From the NCBI RefSeq assembly GCF_052115485.1, contig NZ_JBFRGU010000002.1, forward strand, positions 62,001 to 126,000: a stretch of DNA of 64,000 nt. The letters run 5' to 3'. The stretch comes from Microvirga sp052115485 (GTDB lineage Bacteria; Pseudomonadota; Alphaproteobacteria; Rhizobiales; Beijerinckiaceae). Under the pieces are notes generated by a model. The model had not been told where the DNA came from. It saw nothing but the letters and a program-made list of their open reading frames with translations, and made no database searches. Positions within the stretch are counted from its first letter, which is position 1. Every line of letters starts with the position of its first letter. The position numbers were made by a program, and so were the translations under genes. Below, piece after piece: positions 35,901 to 43,812 of the stretch.

Positions 35901-36596
35901 GCCGGTGCCCGAGCCGTACTTGAACAGGCGCGCCTCGCGGACCCACAGGTCCATGATGCCGCCCTCATTCACCAGGTCGTCCTCGACGCCCTGGATGAAG
36001 CAGGCATGCGGCTGCGGATGTTCGTAGGAGGACTTCGACTTCGTCAGCTTGCCAGTCTTGTAGTCCACATAATAGTGGCCTTGGCCGGGGCCATCGATGC
36101 CATAGGCCCAGTGCAGGCCGGTGTTGAACCATTGCGGCGAATTCGGCGCGACCATCTGGTTCGCGAGCATGAAACGCAGCTCGTCGAAGAAGGCCTGCGC
36201 ATCTTCCTCAGAGGTGAAATAGCCGCCCTTCCAGCCCCAATAGGTCCAACAGCCGGCGAGGCGGTCGAAGACCTGCTTGGAGGAGATTTCGGAACCGTAG
36301 TGCTGATCCTCGGGCAGAGCGGCGAGGGCGTCTTCATCCGGCACCGAGCGCCACAGCCAGGAGGGAACGTCGTTTTCCTCGACCTTCTTCAGGCGCGCGG
36401 GCACGCCCGCCTTGCGGAAATACTTCTGAGCGAGAACGTCGGACGCGACCTGGCTCCAGGTCTCCGGCACTTCGATGTTCTCAAGCTTGAAGACGACCGA
36501 GCCGTCCGGATTGCGAATCTCGCTCGTCGCGAGACGGAAAGCGAGTGAAGAATAGGGCGATTGCCCAAGCTTGCTGTAACGCCGCTCGATCCGCAT
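32904..36596 (-). CDS. nrdJ: vitamin B12-dependent (class II) ribonucleotide reductase
   Basis: A 1230-aa cytosolic enzyme that makes deoxynucleotides using adenosylcobalamin, so it needs no oxygen. Blocks seen include NSPQWFNTGLHWAYG, the finger region YKYGSGTGSNFSKLRGEGEKL as FKYGSGTGSNFSKL, NPCSEYMFLDDTACNLAS (active-site and substrate-binding region), FDCANPCGRIGKRYL, and a C-terminal Cys-rich tail CPECANF, CLKCDTCGSTTGC used to re-reduce the active site. Length is normal for the large alphaproteobacterial NrdJ. Two sequences resembling NrdR boxes lie upstream. No nrdA, nrdB or nrdD is in the window. Confidence 0.96.
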   Translation of the reverse strand: MRIERRYSKLGQSPYSSLAFRLATSEIRNPDGSVVFKLENIEVPETWSQVASDVLAQKYFRKAGVPARLKKVEENDVPSWLWRSVPDEDALAALPEDQHYGSEISSKQVFDRLAGCWTYWGWKGGYFTSEEDAQAFFDELRFMLANQMVAPNSPQWFNTGLHWAYGIDGPGQGHYYVDYKTGKLTKSKSSYEHPQPHACFIQGVEDDLVNEGGIMDLWVREARLFKYGSGTGSNFSKLRGEGEKLSGGGRSSGLMSFLKIGDRAAGAIKSGGTTRRAAKMVVVDVDHPDIEAYIDWKVKEEQKVAALVTGSKLGNKHLKAIMKACVNCEAADDACFDPEKNPALKREIKMARRVMIPDNYIKRVIQFAKQGYTDIDFPIYDTDWDSEAYLTVSGQNSNNSVSLTDDFLRAVEANADWNLTARKDGKVIKTLKARDLWEQIGHAAWASADPGLHFNTTMNDWHTSPAGGRIRASNPCSEYMFLDDTACNLASANLLQFYDREAKTFNAESYEHACRLWTVVLEISVTMAQFPSKEIAQLSYEYRTLGLGFANIGGLLMTMGLSYDSAEGRALGGALTAIMTGVSYTTSAEIAGELGPFPNYAKNAKHMLRVIRNHRRAAHGQDTGYEGLSVNPVPLDHASCPDQTLVAHAKAAWDKALELGEKHGYRNAQATVIAPTGTIGLVMDCDTTGIEPDFALVKFKKLAGGGYFKIINRAVPDALRALGYREAEIAEIEAYAVGHGSLRQAPAINGATLSAKGFTDEKIEAVEKGLKSAFDIKFVFNKWTIGEDFLTGALKVPAEKLNDPSFDLLTFLGFSKADIEAANIHVCGAMTLEGAPFLKEEHYAVFDCANPCGRIGKRYLSVESHIHMMAAAQPFISGAISKTINMPNDATVEDCKNAYMLSWRLALKANALYRDGSKLSQPLNSALISDEEEDAEDAVEAFVALPAAAKAAQLSERIVEKVIERVVKVHERQKMPDRRKGYTQKAVVGGHKVYLRTGEYDDGSLGEIFIDMHKEGAAFRAMMNNFAIAISLGLQYGVPLEEYVEAFTFTRFEPAGFVQGNERIKSSTSILDYVFRELAVSYLGRNDLAHVDPSEAGPTTIGQGENQSKAPEPAPATAIVSRGFTRGNVDRLMLIPGGAALARAAAPAVALATSGAAALKSELLQEVVGEAEIAKLGFTAPATTSLADKRAEAKMKGYVGEACPECANFTLVRNGTCLKCDTCGSTTGCS

Positions 36597-36661
36597 TTTT
36601 CAAATTCCTTTATGTGGAGACAATAAGTCCCCTGGCCGCAACTGACGTGCGACTCCTCAGC

Positions 36662-36677
36662 CCACAATATTTAGACG
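36662..36677. promoter_or_regulatory. NrdR-box-like sequence 1
   Basis: The core CAATATTTAG matches the NrdR consensus core as I know it (CWATATATWG) at 9 of 10 positions. It lies about 70 bp before the nrdJ start, a fitting place for a repressor. NrdR usually needs a pair about three helical turns apart, and no partner is seen at that distance. Confidence 0.3.
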
Positions 36678-36908
36678 CCCCAACGATCCCTCCTGAAGGG
36701 ACCGCCTCATGTGCAACGCCCGATTTTTCACCTTTCCAGGACACATTCTCCTCGTCGTGCAATGTCCGCGCGAGGGTGTGACTCTTTAACCTTGGAAGGG
36801 TGTTCGACCGGCCCTTTCAGGTCGGCTGCCGGTCTCGGGTCGGCACATTCACAAAGTAGTCGTAAGGGCACTCCGACGTCAAGAACTTGTGCCATCGAAC
36901 CTCGCTAA

Positions 36909-36924
36909 AAACTATATGTAGTGG
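36909..36924. promoter_or_regulatory. NrdR-box-like sequence 2
   Basis: AAACTATATGTAGTGG fits the NrdR palindrome at 9 of 10 core positions and most outer ones, and is the better match of the two in this region. It is far (about 315 bp) from nrdJ, so it may only be chance or may act on a distant promoter. Confidence 0.3.
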
Positions 36925-37338
36925 TTCCTGTGTAAATTGTGGATAGCTTTGAAAGCTCGCGCTAACCCTCGGAGACTCCTTCGAGATTCCAAATAGGCAT
37001 TTTGTCTGTGGGGTCGTTTCGTGGCTATTGAGGCGTTGCAGAGACGGCAAATGACGTATGGTAAAGTTGAACCCCGACAGACAGCGATTTAGGGCCGGCA
37101 TTTTACGTGGCGAGGTCCGCATTCGTCGGCAAGTGGCCGCATTTGCTGAGAGAATCATCCAGGCCGCGAGCCCCTCGGCTTTTTCGACGTGGATGAGAGA
37201 ATCGGAAGGCGATTCTCATCCGCCGTGCGATCTTCGGGGGTGTCGGCGGGACTTTGCCGGATCCTGCTCTAAAGACTGGACTTCCTCACGGGGCGAAGCC
37301 ATATTCCGCGCGAATTTTAAGAACCTTCGGCGGCAGCG

Positions 37339-37749
37339 ATGAAACAGTTTTGGCTTCAGTTCTTTACCTGGTGGAACGGCCAGACGCTCGGCACGCGATT
37401 CTATACGTGGCGTCACGGGCAGTTCGTGGGACAGGACGAGTTCGGCAATAAATATTACCGCGCTCAGGGCCCGCTCATCGACCGGTCCGTCGGGTCGGAG
37501 CGTCGCTGGGTGGTCTATATCGGCGATGCGGACGCTTCCCGGGTGCCTCCCGGCTGGCGCGCTTGGCTGAATCACAACGAGGACGTCCCGCCGAGCGAAG
37601 ACAATTATCAGCCGCGTGAGTGGGAGAAGGGGCACATCCCGAACCTTACGGGGACGCCGCAGGCCTATCGCCCGTCCGGCTCGCAATTGGCCTCGGGCCA
37701 GCGCCCGCCCGCCACGGGCGATTATGTGCCGTGGACGCCGGGCGAGTAA
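37339..37749 (+). CDS. NADH:ubiquinone oxidoreductase accessory subunit, NDUFA12 family
   Basis: A 136-aa protein of the NDUFA12/17.2 kDa family, an accessory subunit of respiratory complex I kept in alphaproteobacteria and mitochondria. The blocks FYTWRHGQFVGQDEFGNKYY, RRWVVYIGDADASRVPPGWR and AWLNHNEDVPPSE are diagnostic. The C-terminal third is proline-rich and ends YVPWTPGE. It acts on the cytoplasmic side of the complex. The gene that usually follows it in Rhizobiales, DUF2155, is found 3.3 kb further on in this window. Confidence 0.93.
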   Translation: MKQFWLQFFTWWNGQTLGTRFYTWRHGQFVGQDEFGNKYYRAQGPLIDRSVGSERRWVVYIGDADASRVPPGWRAWLNHNEDVPPSEDNYQPREWEKGHIPNLTGTPQAYRPSGSQLASGQRPPATGDYVPWTPGE

Positions 37750-37767
37750 TCCTGTCCGGGGCAGCTT

Positions 37768-37992
37768 ATGTTGAATCGTGTGAGCCAACGCCGCTGTCTC
37801 GAATGTGGACGTCCTTTCGGCGATCCCGATTTCGTCTCCTATTCCGGTCGGGTCGAAAACGGCCCGGCTTATTGGACCGGTGAGGGCGCGCTCTGCTCGC
37901 CCGCCTGCTCGACCGCGCATTTCAAAAAGCGGGAGGGGGAAGGTCGGCCTTTGACCATGCCCGCGGATGAGCCTTTCCCGAAGGGCCGCTAG
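37768..37992 (+). CDS. small zinc-finger-like protein
   Basis: A 74-aa protein with RRCLECGRPFGDPDFVSYSG near the start and LCSPACSTAHFKKREG later, giving two cysteine pairs (CLEC and CSPAC) with the spacing of a zinc-binding ribbon. It starts 18 bp after NDUFA12 and may be cotranscribed with it. Function unknown; it may help a complex I assembly step, but only the position suggests this. Confidence 0.68.
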   Translation: MLNRVSQRRCLECGRPFGDPDFVSYSGRVENGPAYWTGEGALCSPACSTAHFKKREGEGRPLTMPADEPFPKGR

Positions 37993-38174
37993 GTCTCGAG
38001 TTGTTCCGCTGGAAGCCTGTGCCGATGCCGTTCTGATGAACGGGCCTGAAACCGACGCAAGTGAGAAATCTATCACAACCTTGAGAGATTATCTCGCCGT
38101 TGTGACGAGATGTAGTTGTCGTAACGGTATTATCTGCTATTGCAGCGATTCACCAATGTCGTTGCAGTACACTT

Positions 38175-39308
38175 ATGGATACCAGGCAACTTCTGGAAAT
38201 TGTGACTGGAGTTTATGACGCTGCCCTCGATCCTGCGTTATGGGACCAGGTCATAACCAGGCTATCGAGCTCGCTTCGTGGGAATGCTGGCCTGTTTTCC
38301 CAGGACATGAGCAATGATGAGGTCGGTCTCGTCAAGTATGGCGAAGCTGATCTGGCTTATGCAACGCAATATCAGAACTACTATGCGCAGGTAAATCCCT
38401 GGTATCGAAACATGCTGGCGGGAGAAAGCCCCGCAGATCGAGAAGGCCGGCTTTTCTTCGGTTCTGAACTGGTGAAACCGGGGGAGCTTGAGCGCACGGA
38501 ATTCTATGCTGACTGGCTTCGACCGCAGAGCATCTACGAGATGCTGGCCACACCAGTCATCATCAAGGGAAACGGCGTTACGAGCCTGACGATTCTCAGG
38601 TCGCGCCGTCATGCTGAATTCGAGCAGCATGAGATCGATCTTTGGAAGCAGCTTCTCCCGCACATCAGGAAAGCCGTCCTGGTTCATCAAAAGGTGTGGC
38701 AAAGCGAGCATCAATATCTTGGTGCGCTCGCGGGTTTCGATCAACTGGACGTCGGTGTGATCTTCGTCGCGAGCGATGGGACACTGACATTCGCAAATGC
38801 GTCGGCCGAGAAGATACTGAATGCGGGGCAGGGGTTGTCTGTCCGTTTCGGCCGCGTTTGCACTCCATCCGTAGCAATGACCGAAACGCTGCTCCACGCG
38901 ATACGACAGGCTTCGGCAACCGGCATTGGAAGGTCACTGCACCCGGGGGCCAGCCTCGTGGTTCCGTTCGGTCCCAACCAGGCTTTGAGCGTGACCGTGA
39001 GTCCTGTCGGCGCTGACCGGCTGTCGGGTCTTCCCTCGGGGCCAACAGCAATGTTGATCCTTTCCGTTCGCGGCGGTCTTCTCAATCGCTCCACGACGTG
39101 GCTCGATCAGTATCGCTTGACTCAGGCCCAGCGTAAATTGCTGGCGGCTCTCGTGGGTGGAAAACAGCTCTCCGAATACGCGGAAGAGGAGCGCTTAAGT
39201 ATCAATACGGTCAAGAGTCACATGAAGCAGATTTTCGAAAGGACCGGCGAACGCCGTCAGGCGGATGTCATTCGAAAAGTGCTGCAAGCCCAAAGGATGG
39301 CGGAGTAA
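38175..39308 (+). CDS. LuxR family transcriptional regulator with N-terminal sensor-like domains
   Basis: A 377-aa protein. The C-terminal LuxR-type helix-turn-helix covers about residues 313-370 (YRLTQAQRKLLAALVGG, ERLSINTVKSHMKQIFERTG). The first 300 residues have PAS/GAF-like character: YDAALDPALWDQVITRL, and the aromatic LDVGVIFVASDGTLTFANAS typical of a PAS core. No phosphoacceptor domain is seen, so it is probably a ligand-sensing solo regulator. Its target genes are unknown; convergent with the aldo/keto reductase operon. Confidence 0.88.
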   Translation: MDTRQLLEIVTGVYDAALDPALWDQVITRLSSSLRGNAGLFSQDMSNDEVGLVKYGEADLAYATQYQNYYAQVNPWYRNMLAGESPADREGRLFFGSELVKPGELERTEFYADWLRPQSIYEMLATPVIIKGNGVTSLTILRSRRHAEFEQHEIDLWKQLLPHIRKAVLVHQKVWQSEHQYLGALAGFDQLDVGVIFVASDGTLTFANASAEKILNAGQGLSVRFGRVCTPSVAMTETLLHAIRQASATGIGRSLHPGASLVVPFGPNQALSVTVSPVGADRLSGLPSGPTAMLILSVRGGLLNRSTTWLDQYRLTQAQRKLLAALVGGKQLSEYAEEERLSINTVKSHMKQIFERTGERRQADVIRKVLQAQRMAE

Positions 39309-39344
39309 GCGGCTCCACCTTGCGAACGTTTTCTGCCCATAGAA

Positions 39345-40103
39345 TCAGCGGCCGCGCGTGCGAAACGATTCGACGTTCTCTCGCAGGTGTTTCGTCTTGC
39401 CCGTCCCCGTGAGAACGATTCCGCTGCCGATCTCATCCTCGATGAAACGGAATGCGGCGCGCGGATCTCCGGCCGCGAGGCCGCCCATGGCGAAGGGGCG
39501 GTTGACGATGGCCGTCGCGCCCTTGGCATGGAGAGCCGGGATCAGATCCGCCATGAAGCGGGTATCTACGTTGAACGGAAACTGCAGCGCCTGATAGAGC
39601 CCGGTTTCGAGGGCGGCGATGCCCGCCGCCACATCGCTGACGCTTGCCCCGAAAGTCCCCACGCCGCAGGCTTTCGCGTGCTCCACCGCTGCGATCACGT
39701 GCGGATGATCGACCACGTCACGGGTCGCCTTGTGAATTTGCAGCACATCGATCCGGCCAAGCTTTTCGAGACTCCGGTCGATGCTCCGGCGCAACGCGTC
39801 CTTCCCATGATCGACGAAGCTCGCATGGCTCTCATCGTCCCAATGCTCGCCTGCCTTCGTCATGATGACGATATCCTCGCGGTCTGTGGGAGCGAGATCC
39901 GCGAGGAACCGGCCGAAGCGTCCCTCGCTCGCCGCATAAGCGGGGGCCGTATCGAAGATGCGAATGCCGAGATCGAACGCGGTCTTCAAAAGATCGCTCG
40001 CTTCCGCTTCCGTCGGTGGAGCACTTTGCGCGACGCCCCATACGCGTCCAAGCGAAACCAGACCGAGGCCGAGTTCGAATGTATCGGGTCGGATTTTTGT
40101 CAT
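39345..40103 (-). CDS. aldo/keto reductase
   Basis: A 252-aa NADPH-dependent oxidoreductase with the TIM-barrel signature of the family: IRIFDTAPAYAASEGRFG (catalytic Asp and Tyr), VIMTKAGEHWDDE (Lys), and VLQIHKATRDV (His). The C-terminal phosphate-binding block GSGIVLTGTGKTKHLREN binds the cofactor. Slightly short for the family. It follows the hexapeptide protein gene by 2 bp, so they form an operon; the shared pathway is not obvious, perhaps modification of a nucleotide sugar. Confidence 0.88.
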   Translation of the reverse strand: MTKIRPDTFELGLGLVSLGRVWGVAQSAPPTEAEASDLLKTAFDLGIRIFDTAPAYAASEGRFGRFLADLAPTDREDIVIMTKAGEHWDDESHASFVDHGKDALRRSIDRSLEKLGRIDVLQIHKATRDVVDHPHVIAAVEHAKACGVGTFGASVSDVAAGIAALETGLYQALQFPFNVDTRFMADLIPALHAKGATAIVNRPFAMGGLAAGDPRAAFRFIEDEIGSGIVLTGTGKTKHLRENVESFRTRGR

Positions 40104-40105
40104 TC

Positions 40106-40723
40106 TCAGGCCTCGGGCTTCGGATGAAAATATGATTGCGGACGCATTACGGCGCTCGCAAAAAGGTCGAAGGACTGGATCACATGTCCTTGTGGAACAT
40201 CGATATTTCTTGCGACACCCGAGCCTTTCAGGACGCCGCCGCGCAGATCCGGATCGGGCTCGCGATGGGTGCCGCCACTGCCCAGGCGACAGTTCTGACA
40301 GCGGATCGGGCCGAGAATCTGCGCGCCGTTTCCGATCTCGTTGGACAGGGCAAGCGACCCGCCGCCGAGAAGCCGCGCGCCGTCGCCGATCGTGATGACG
40401 GCCTTATTCTCGGCCTTGATTGTGAATCCACCTTCCTCGCCGAGCTCGACGTCGGACCCTATCTCGATCCGTCCCGCACTAGCCACCACCCGCGTCCCCG
40501 GAAAAACGACCGTGCCCGCACCGATGCCAAGTTCGCCGTCACTCGCGCATTGGAGGATCGTATTCGGCCACAACGTCACGTTCGCGCCAAGCGTGACACG
40601 GGGAGAAATCAAGACCGACAGAGGATCCGGCACTGTTATCCCGCGAGTCGCCAGCCGAATGGTTTCCTCGATCCCGAGAAAACCCAAGGCGCGTCGCCCT
40701 TCGTCCAATGCGTCACGGTTCAT
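40106..40723 (-). CDS. left-handed beta-helix (hexapeptide) protein, acyltransferase-like
   Basis: A 205-aa protein built of hexapeptide repeats ([LIV]-G-x4): VTLGANVTLWPNTILQ, LGIGAGTVVFPGTRVV, IEIGSDVELGEEGG, ITIGDGARLLGGGS, IGNGAQILGPIRCQN. Such proteins form trimers and transfer acetyl or longer acyl groups to sugars or amino acids, or act as carbonic anhydrases. The acceptor is unknown. It is upstream of, and cotranscribed with, the aldo/keto reductase. Confidence 0.82.
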   Translation of the reverse strand: MNRDALDEGRRALGFLGIEETIRLATRGITVPDPLSVLISPRVTLGANVTLWPNTILQCASDGELGIGAGTVVFPGTRVVASAGRIEIGSDVELGEEGGFTIKAENKAVITIGDGARLLGGGSLALSNEIGNGAQILGPIRCQNCRLGSGGTHREPDPDLRGGVLKGSGVARNIDVPQGHVIQSFDLFASAVMRPQSYFHPKPEA

Positions 40724-40735
40724 GTATTTTTTCCC

Positions 40736-40838
40736 CTAGAGCTTGATCGTGTCTCTTTGAAACACGATCAAGCTCTAGATTCTTCATTGCCGCATGATCC
40801 GGGCGAACAAACCGGTTTCCACTTGTTCCGATCATGCT
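40736..40838 (+). repeat. RIME-like repeat, family B copy 1
   Basis: It opens with a perfect 17-bp inverted repeat (CTAGAGCTTGATCGTGT and its complement around a 9-base loop). The body then reads GCCGCATGATCCGGGCGAAC, CCGGTTTCCACTTGTTC and GATCATGC. The same element lies inverted at 42356-42456. It occupies most of the 40724-41043 intergenic space, where no gene is seen. Confidence 0.85.
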
Positions 40839-41043
40839 TCAGGGGCGATCTTAGGTCTCGGTTCCGGTGGATGTCGATCCGGTGGAGGGACGATATGCGG
40901 TGAATATTCCCGTTGAGCCTTTGGGAAACCAACCCTCTATCCAGGCGCTGCCCTTTTTCCAACATGGTTCGCGTGTTATCGCGTGTCGCAAGGTCGGATA
41001 AAGCCACGCTGGCCACTTCAACGCTTCAATGCGGACGGAAAAG

Positions 41044-41631
41044 ATGAACCTCGGATGGACGCGGGCCGGTCTGGTGCTCGCATCGGTGATTTGCGGCGCA
41101 GGAGCGGCCCAGGCGGATCGGATCAAGAATCCGACGGCCCTGTTTTCCGGCCTCGACAAGATCACCGGGCGTATCGTGTCGTTCGAGGTGGCGGTCGGCG
41201 AGACCGTGCAGTTCGGCTCGCTGCAGATGACGCCGAAGGCCTGCTTCACCAAGCCGCCGAACGAGAACCCGAACACCACCTCGTTTGTGGAAGTGGACGA
41301 TGTCGGGCTCGACGGCCAATCGAAGCGCATCTTCTCAGGCTGGATGTTCGCTTCGAGCCCGGGCCTGCATGGCGTCGAGCATGCGGTCTACGATCTCTGG
41401 CTGGTGGATTGTAAGGGCGGCACCGAGGTCATCACTGAGCCGAAGGATGCGCCTGAGGAATTGCCGCCGATCCAGCCGGAGCCGCCGCGTCAACCCGCGC
41501 AGGCTCCGCTGCCTGGGAACATCATGGCGCCAGTGGACGCCGTGCCTGTTCAGCCGGTTCCGCGACAGGTGTTGCCTGCACGGCCGGGCGCGCCGCCCAT
41601 TCTCAATAACAATCGCTCCAACGACCGTTAA
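41044..41631 (+). CDS. DUF2155 family secreted protein
   Basis: A 195-aa periplasmic protein conserved in alphaproteobacteria, function unknown. Signal peptide cut near GAAQA-D; then the core IKNPTALFSGLDKITGRIVS, FGSLQMTPKACFTKPPNENP, RIFSGWMFASSPGLHGVEHA and VYDLWLVDCKG, and a proline-rich tail. The core cysteine pair may form a disulfide. ATG 41044 has a better ribosome site (GGACGGAAAAG) than ATG 41029, which has none. It ends overlapping aat tail to tail by 4 bases. Confidence 0.9.
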   Translation: MNLGWTRAGLVLASVICGAGAAQADRIKNPTALFSGLDKITGRIVSFEVAVGETVQFGSLQMTPKACFTKPPNENPNTTSFVEVDDVGLDGQSKRIFSGWMFASSPGLHGVEHAVYDLWLVDCKGGTEVITEPKDAPEELPPIQPEPPRQPAQAPLPGNIMAPVDAVPVQPVPRQVLPARPGAPPILNNNRSNDR

Positions 41632-42290
41632 GTTCGAAGGGCGGCGAGCACTTCCTGGCCGCTCACGATTCTTTCGCGCGGCCAGACATACCAGTCGGCG
41701 TCCCGGTCCATGGCGGCCTGAAGCTTCAGCTTGTACTGGCGGCGGGAAATCTCGGTGGCGCCAAACTGCGCCAGATGCGGCGTGACGAATTGCGTGTCGA
41801 GTAGGGTGAACCCGCCCCGGCGCAGACGCGCGATCAGATGGACGAGGGCGACCTTGGAGGCATCCCGCTCCGTATGGAACATGCTCTCCCCGAAGAAGGC
41901 GCTCTTCAGGCGGACACCGTAGAGCCCGCCGACCAGCAGCCCCTCCCGATAGACCTCGACCGTATGGCAATAGCCGGCGTCGAAGAGCGCGCCATAGAGC
42001 GCATGAATGCGCTTGCTGATCCAGGTTTTCTCGCGGTCTCGCCCCGGAGCGGCGCAACCGTCGATCACACCTTCGAAATCATGATCGACACGGACCTGAA
42101 AGACATCGGATCGGACGGTGCGGGCAAGCCTTTTGCCCGCATGGAATGATTCGAGCGGGATGATGCCGCGCTCGCGGGGCTCGACCCAGAATAGGGAAGG
42201 ATCGTCGGCATCTTCCGCCATCGGGAAGATACCGGCCGCATAAGCCTTGAGCAGGATCTCAGGCGTGATCTCGATAGAGTCCCCTCGCAT
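41628..42290 (-). CDS. aat: leucyl/phenylalanyl-tRNA-protein transferase
   Basis: A 220-aa enzyme that adds Leu or Phe from tRNA to proteins with N-terminal Arg or Lys, marking them for ClpAP (N-degron pathway). Diagnostic blocks: AYAAGIFPMAEDADDPSLFW, ESFHAGKRLARTVRSDVFQV, VYREGLLVGGLYGVRL, FFGESMFHTERDASKVALVH and LLDTQFVTPHLAQFGATEI. Length is normal. It is convergent with the DUF2155 gene, a common arrangement in this group. Confidence 0.96.
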   Translation of the reverse strand: MRGDSIEITPEILLKAYAAGIFPMAEDADDPSLFWVEPRERGIIPLESFHAGKRLARTVRSDVFQVRVDHDFEGVIDGCAAPGRDREKTWISKRIHALYGALFDAGYCHTVEVYREGLLVGGLYGVRLKSAFFGESMFHTERDASKVALVHLIARLRRGGFTLLDTQFVTPHLAQFGATEISRRQYKLKLQAAMDRDADWYVWPRERIVSGQEVLAALRT

Positions 42291-42355
42291 CGGGGTACGT
42301 TATCACGGTGGGACGCGCGCGCGAAGTGGTGTCCGCGCGCCGTTCTTGGGTGGCT

Positions 42356-42456
42356 TAGAGCATGATCAGAACAAGTGGAATCCGGTTGTTCGCCCGGATC
42401 ATGCGGCAATAAGAAACGAGAGTTGATCGTTTCAATCTGAAACGATCAAACTCTAG
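42356..42456 (-). repeat. RIME-like repeat, family B copy 2 (inverted)
   Basis: Read on the minus strand this copy has GCCGCATGATCCGGGCGAAC, CCGGATTCCACTTGTTC and GATCATGC in the same order as copy 1 at 40736. Its ACTAGAGTTTGATCGTTTC end supplies the TAG stop codon of accC. It lies between accC and aat. Confidence 0.85.
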
Positions 42457-43808
42457 TTTTCTTCGATGCCGCCCGTCTTGAGGAAATTCTCAAGCCAGTG
42501 AATGTCATACTGGCCGTTCTGAATATCCGGGTTGCGGACGAGCGTGCGGAACAGAGGCAGCGTCGTATCGACTCCGTCCACCACGAACTCGTCGAGCGCG
42601 CGGCGCAGACGCATCAGGCACTCGTTGCGCGTACGGCCATGAACGATGAGCTTGGCCACGAGCGAATCGTAGTGCGGCGGAATGCGGTAGCCCTGATAGG
42701 CGGCCGAATCCACGCGCACGCCGAGGCCACCCGGCGGGTGGAAATAGCTGATCGTGCCGGGCGAGGGGCGGAAGGTCGCATGATGCTCCGCGTTCACACG
42801 GCATTCGATGGCATGGCCCTCGATCTTGATGTCGCTCTGCTTCACGGAAAGCGAATGACCGGCCGCCACACGGATCTGCTCGTTGACCAGATCGATCCCG
42901 GTGATCATCTCGGTGACAGGATGCTCGACCTGGATGCGCGTGTTCATCTCGATGAAGTAGAACTCGCCGTCCTCGTAGAGAAATTCGATGGTGCCGGCGC
43001 CCGCATATTGCAGGTCCTGCATCGCCTTGGCGACGACGCCGCCGATGCGCTCGCGCATCTCGACATTGAGCGCGGGCGAGGGGCCTTCTTCCCAGACCTT
43101 CTGGTGACGACGCTGGAGCGAGCAATCGCGCTCGCCGAGATGGATCGCGTTGCCCTTACCGTCGCCGAGCACCTGGATTTCAATATGACGCGGCTTCTCG
43201 AGATACTTCTCGATATAGACCGCATCGTCACCGAAAGCGGCCTTGGCCTCGGTCTTCGCGGATTCGAGAGCGTAGACGAGATCCTCTTCCGTGCGCGCGA
43301 CTTTCATGCCGCGTCCGCCGCCACCGGCGGCAGCCTTGATGATCACCGGATAGCCGATGTCCTTAGCGACGCGCTTGGCCTCGACTTCATCGGTGATGCC
43401 GCCCTCGGAGCCGGGCACGCAAGGGATGCCGAGGCGCTTCGCGGTACGCTTCGCCTCGATCTTGTCGCCCATCATGCGGATGTGTTCCGCCTTGGGACCG
43501 ATGAAGGCGATGTGGTGATGCTCCAGCACTTCCGCGAAACGGGCGTTCTCGGACAGGAAGCCGTAGCCGGGATGGACCGCATCCGCGCCGGTGATTTCGC
43601 AGGCGGCGATGAGCGCCGGAATGTTGAGATAGCTGTCGCGGGCAGGCGGCGGGCCGATGCAGACGCTCTCGTCGGCGAGGCGCACGTGCATGGCGTCGGC
43701 ATCGGCGGTGGAGTGAACCGCGACGGTGGCGATGCCCAGTTCCTTCGCAGCGCGTAGGATGCGCAGCGCGATTTCGCCCCGGTTGGCGATGAGGATCTTG
43801 TCGAACAT
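42453..43808 (-). CDS. accC: acetyl-CoA carboxylase, biotin carboxylase subunit
   Basis: A 451-aa ATP-grasp enzyme that carboxylates biotin on AccB with bicarbonate and ATP, the first step of fatty acid synthesis. Blocks include LIANRGEIALRILRAAKELG, AVHSTADADAMHVRLADESV, AAAGGGGRGMKVARTEEDL (ATP loop), EIQVLGDGKGNAIHLGERDC, EMNTRIQVEHPVTEMITGID and EHHATFRPSPGTISYFHPPG. Normal length. It starts 4 bp after accB, in the aroQ-accB-accC operon. Its stop codon is within a dispersed repeat. Confidence 0.97.
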   Translation of the reverse strand: MFDKILIANRGEIALRILRAAKELGIATVAVHSTADADAMHVRLADESVCIGPPPARDSYLNIPALIAACEITGADAVHPGYGFLSENARFAEVLEHHHIAFIGPKAEHIRMMGDKIEAKRTAKRLGIPCVPGSEGGITDEVEAKRVAKDIGYPVIIKAAAGGGGRGMKVARTEEDLVYALESAKTEAKAAFGDDAVYIEKYLEKPRHIEIQVLGDGKGNAIHLGERDCSLQRRHQKVWEEGPSPALNVEMRERIGGVVAKAMQDLQYAGAGTIEFLYEDGEFYFIEMNTRIQVEHPVTEMITGIDLVNEQIRVAAGHSLSVKQSDIKIEGHAIECRVNAEHHATFRPSPGTISYFHPPGGLGVRVDSAAYQGYRIPPHYDSLVAKLIVHGRTRNECLMRLRRALDEFVVDGVDTTLPLFRTLVRNPDIQNGQYDIHWLENFLKTGGIEEN

Positions 43809-43812
43809 CGGC

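Larger units (their letters stand above)
36597..37338. other. long intergenic region between nrdJ and the NDUFA12 gene
   Basis: A 742-bp divergent promoter region with no gene I can support. It contains two NrdR-box-like sequences (annotated separately). Near 37189-37217 there is a hairpin GATGAGAGAATCG / CGATTCTCATC with a bulge. A frame at 37058-37342 overlaps the start of the next gene but has no protein-like features. Confidence 0.45.

Noticed and set aside
37058..37342. 94-codon frame overlapping the start of the NDUFA12 gene
   Set aside because: Composition is not protein-like, and it runs over the certain start of the next gene.
42498..43757. 419-codon open frame on the plus strand
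   Set aside because: Antisense shadow of accC.
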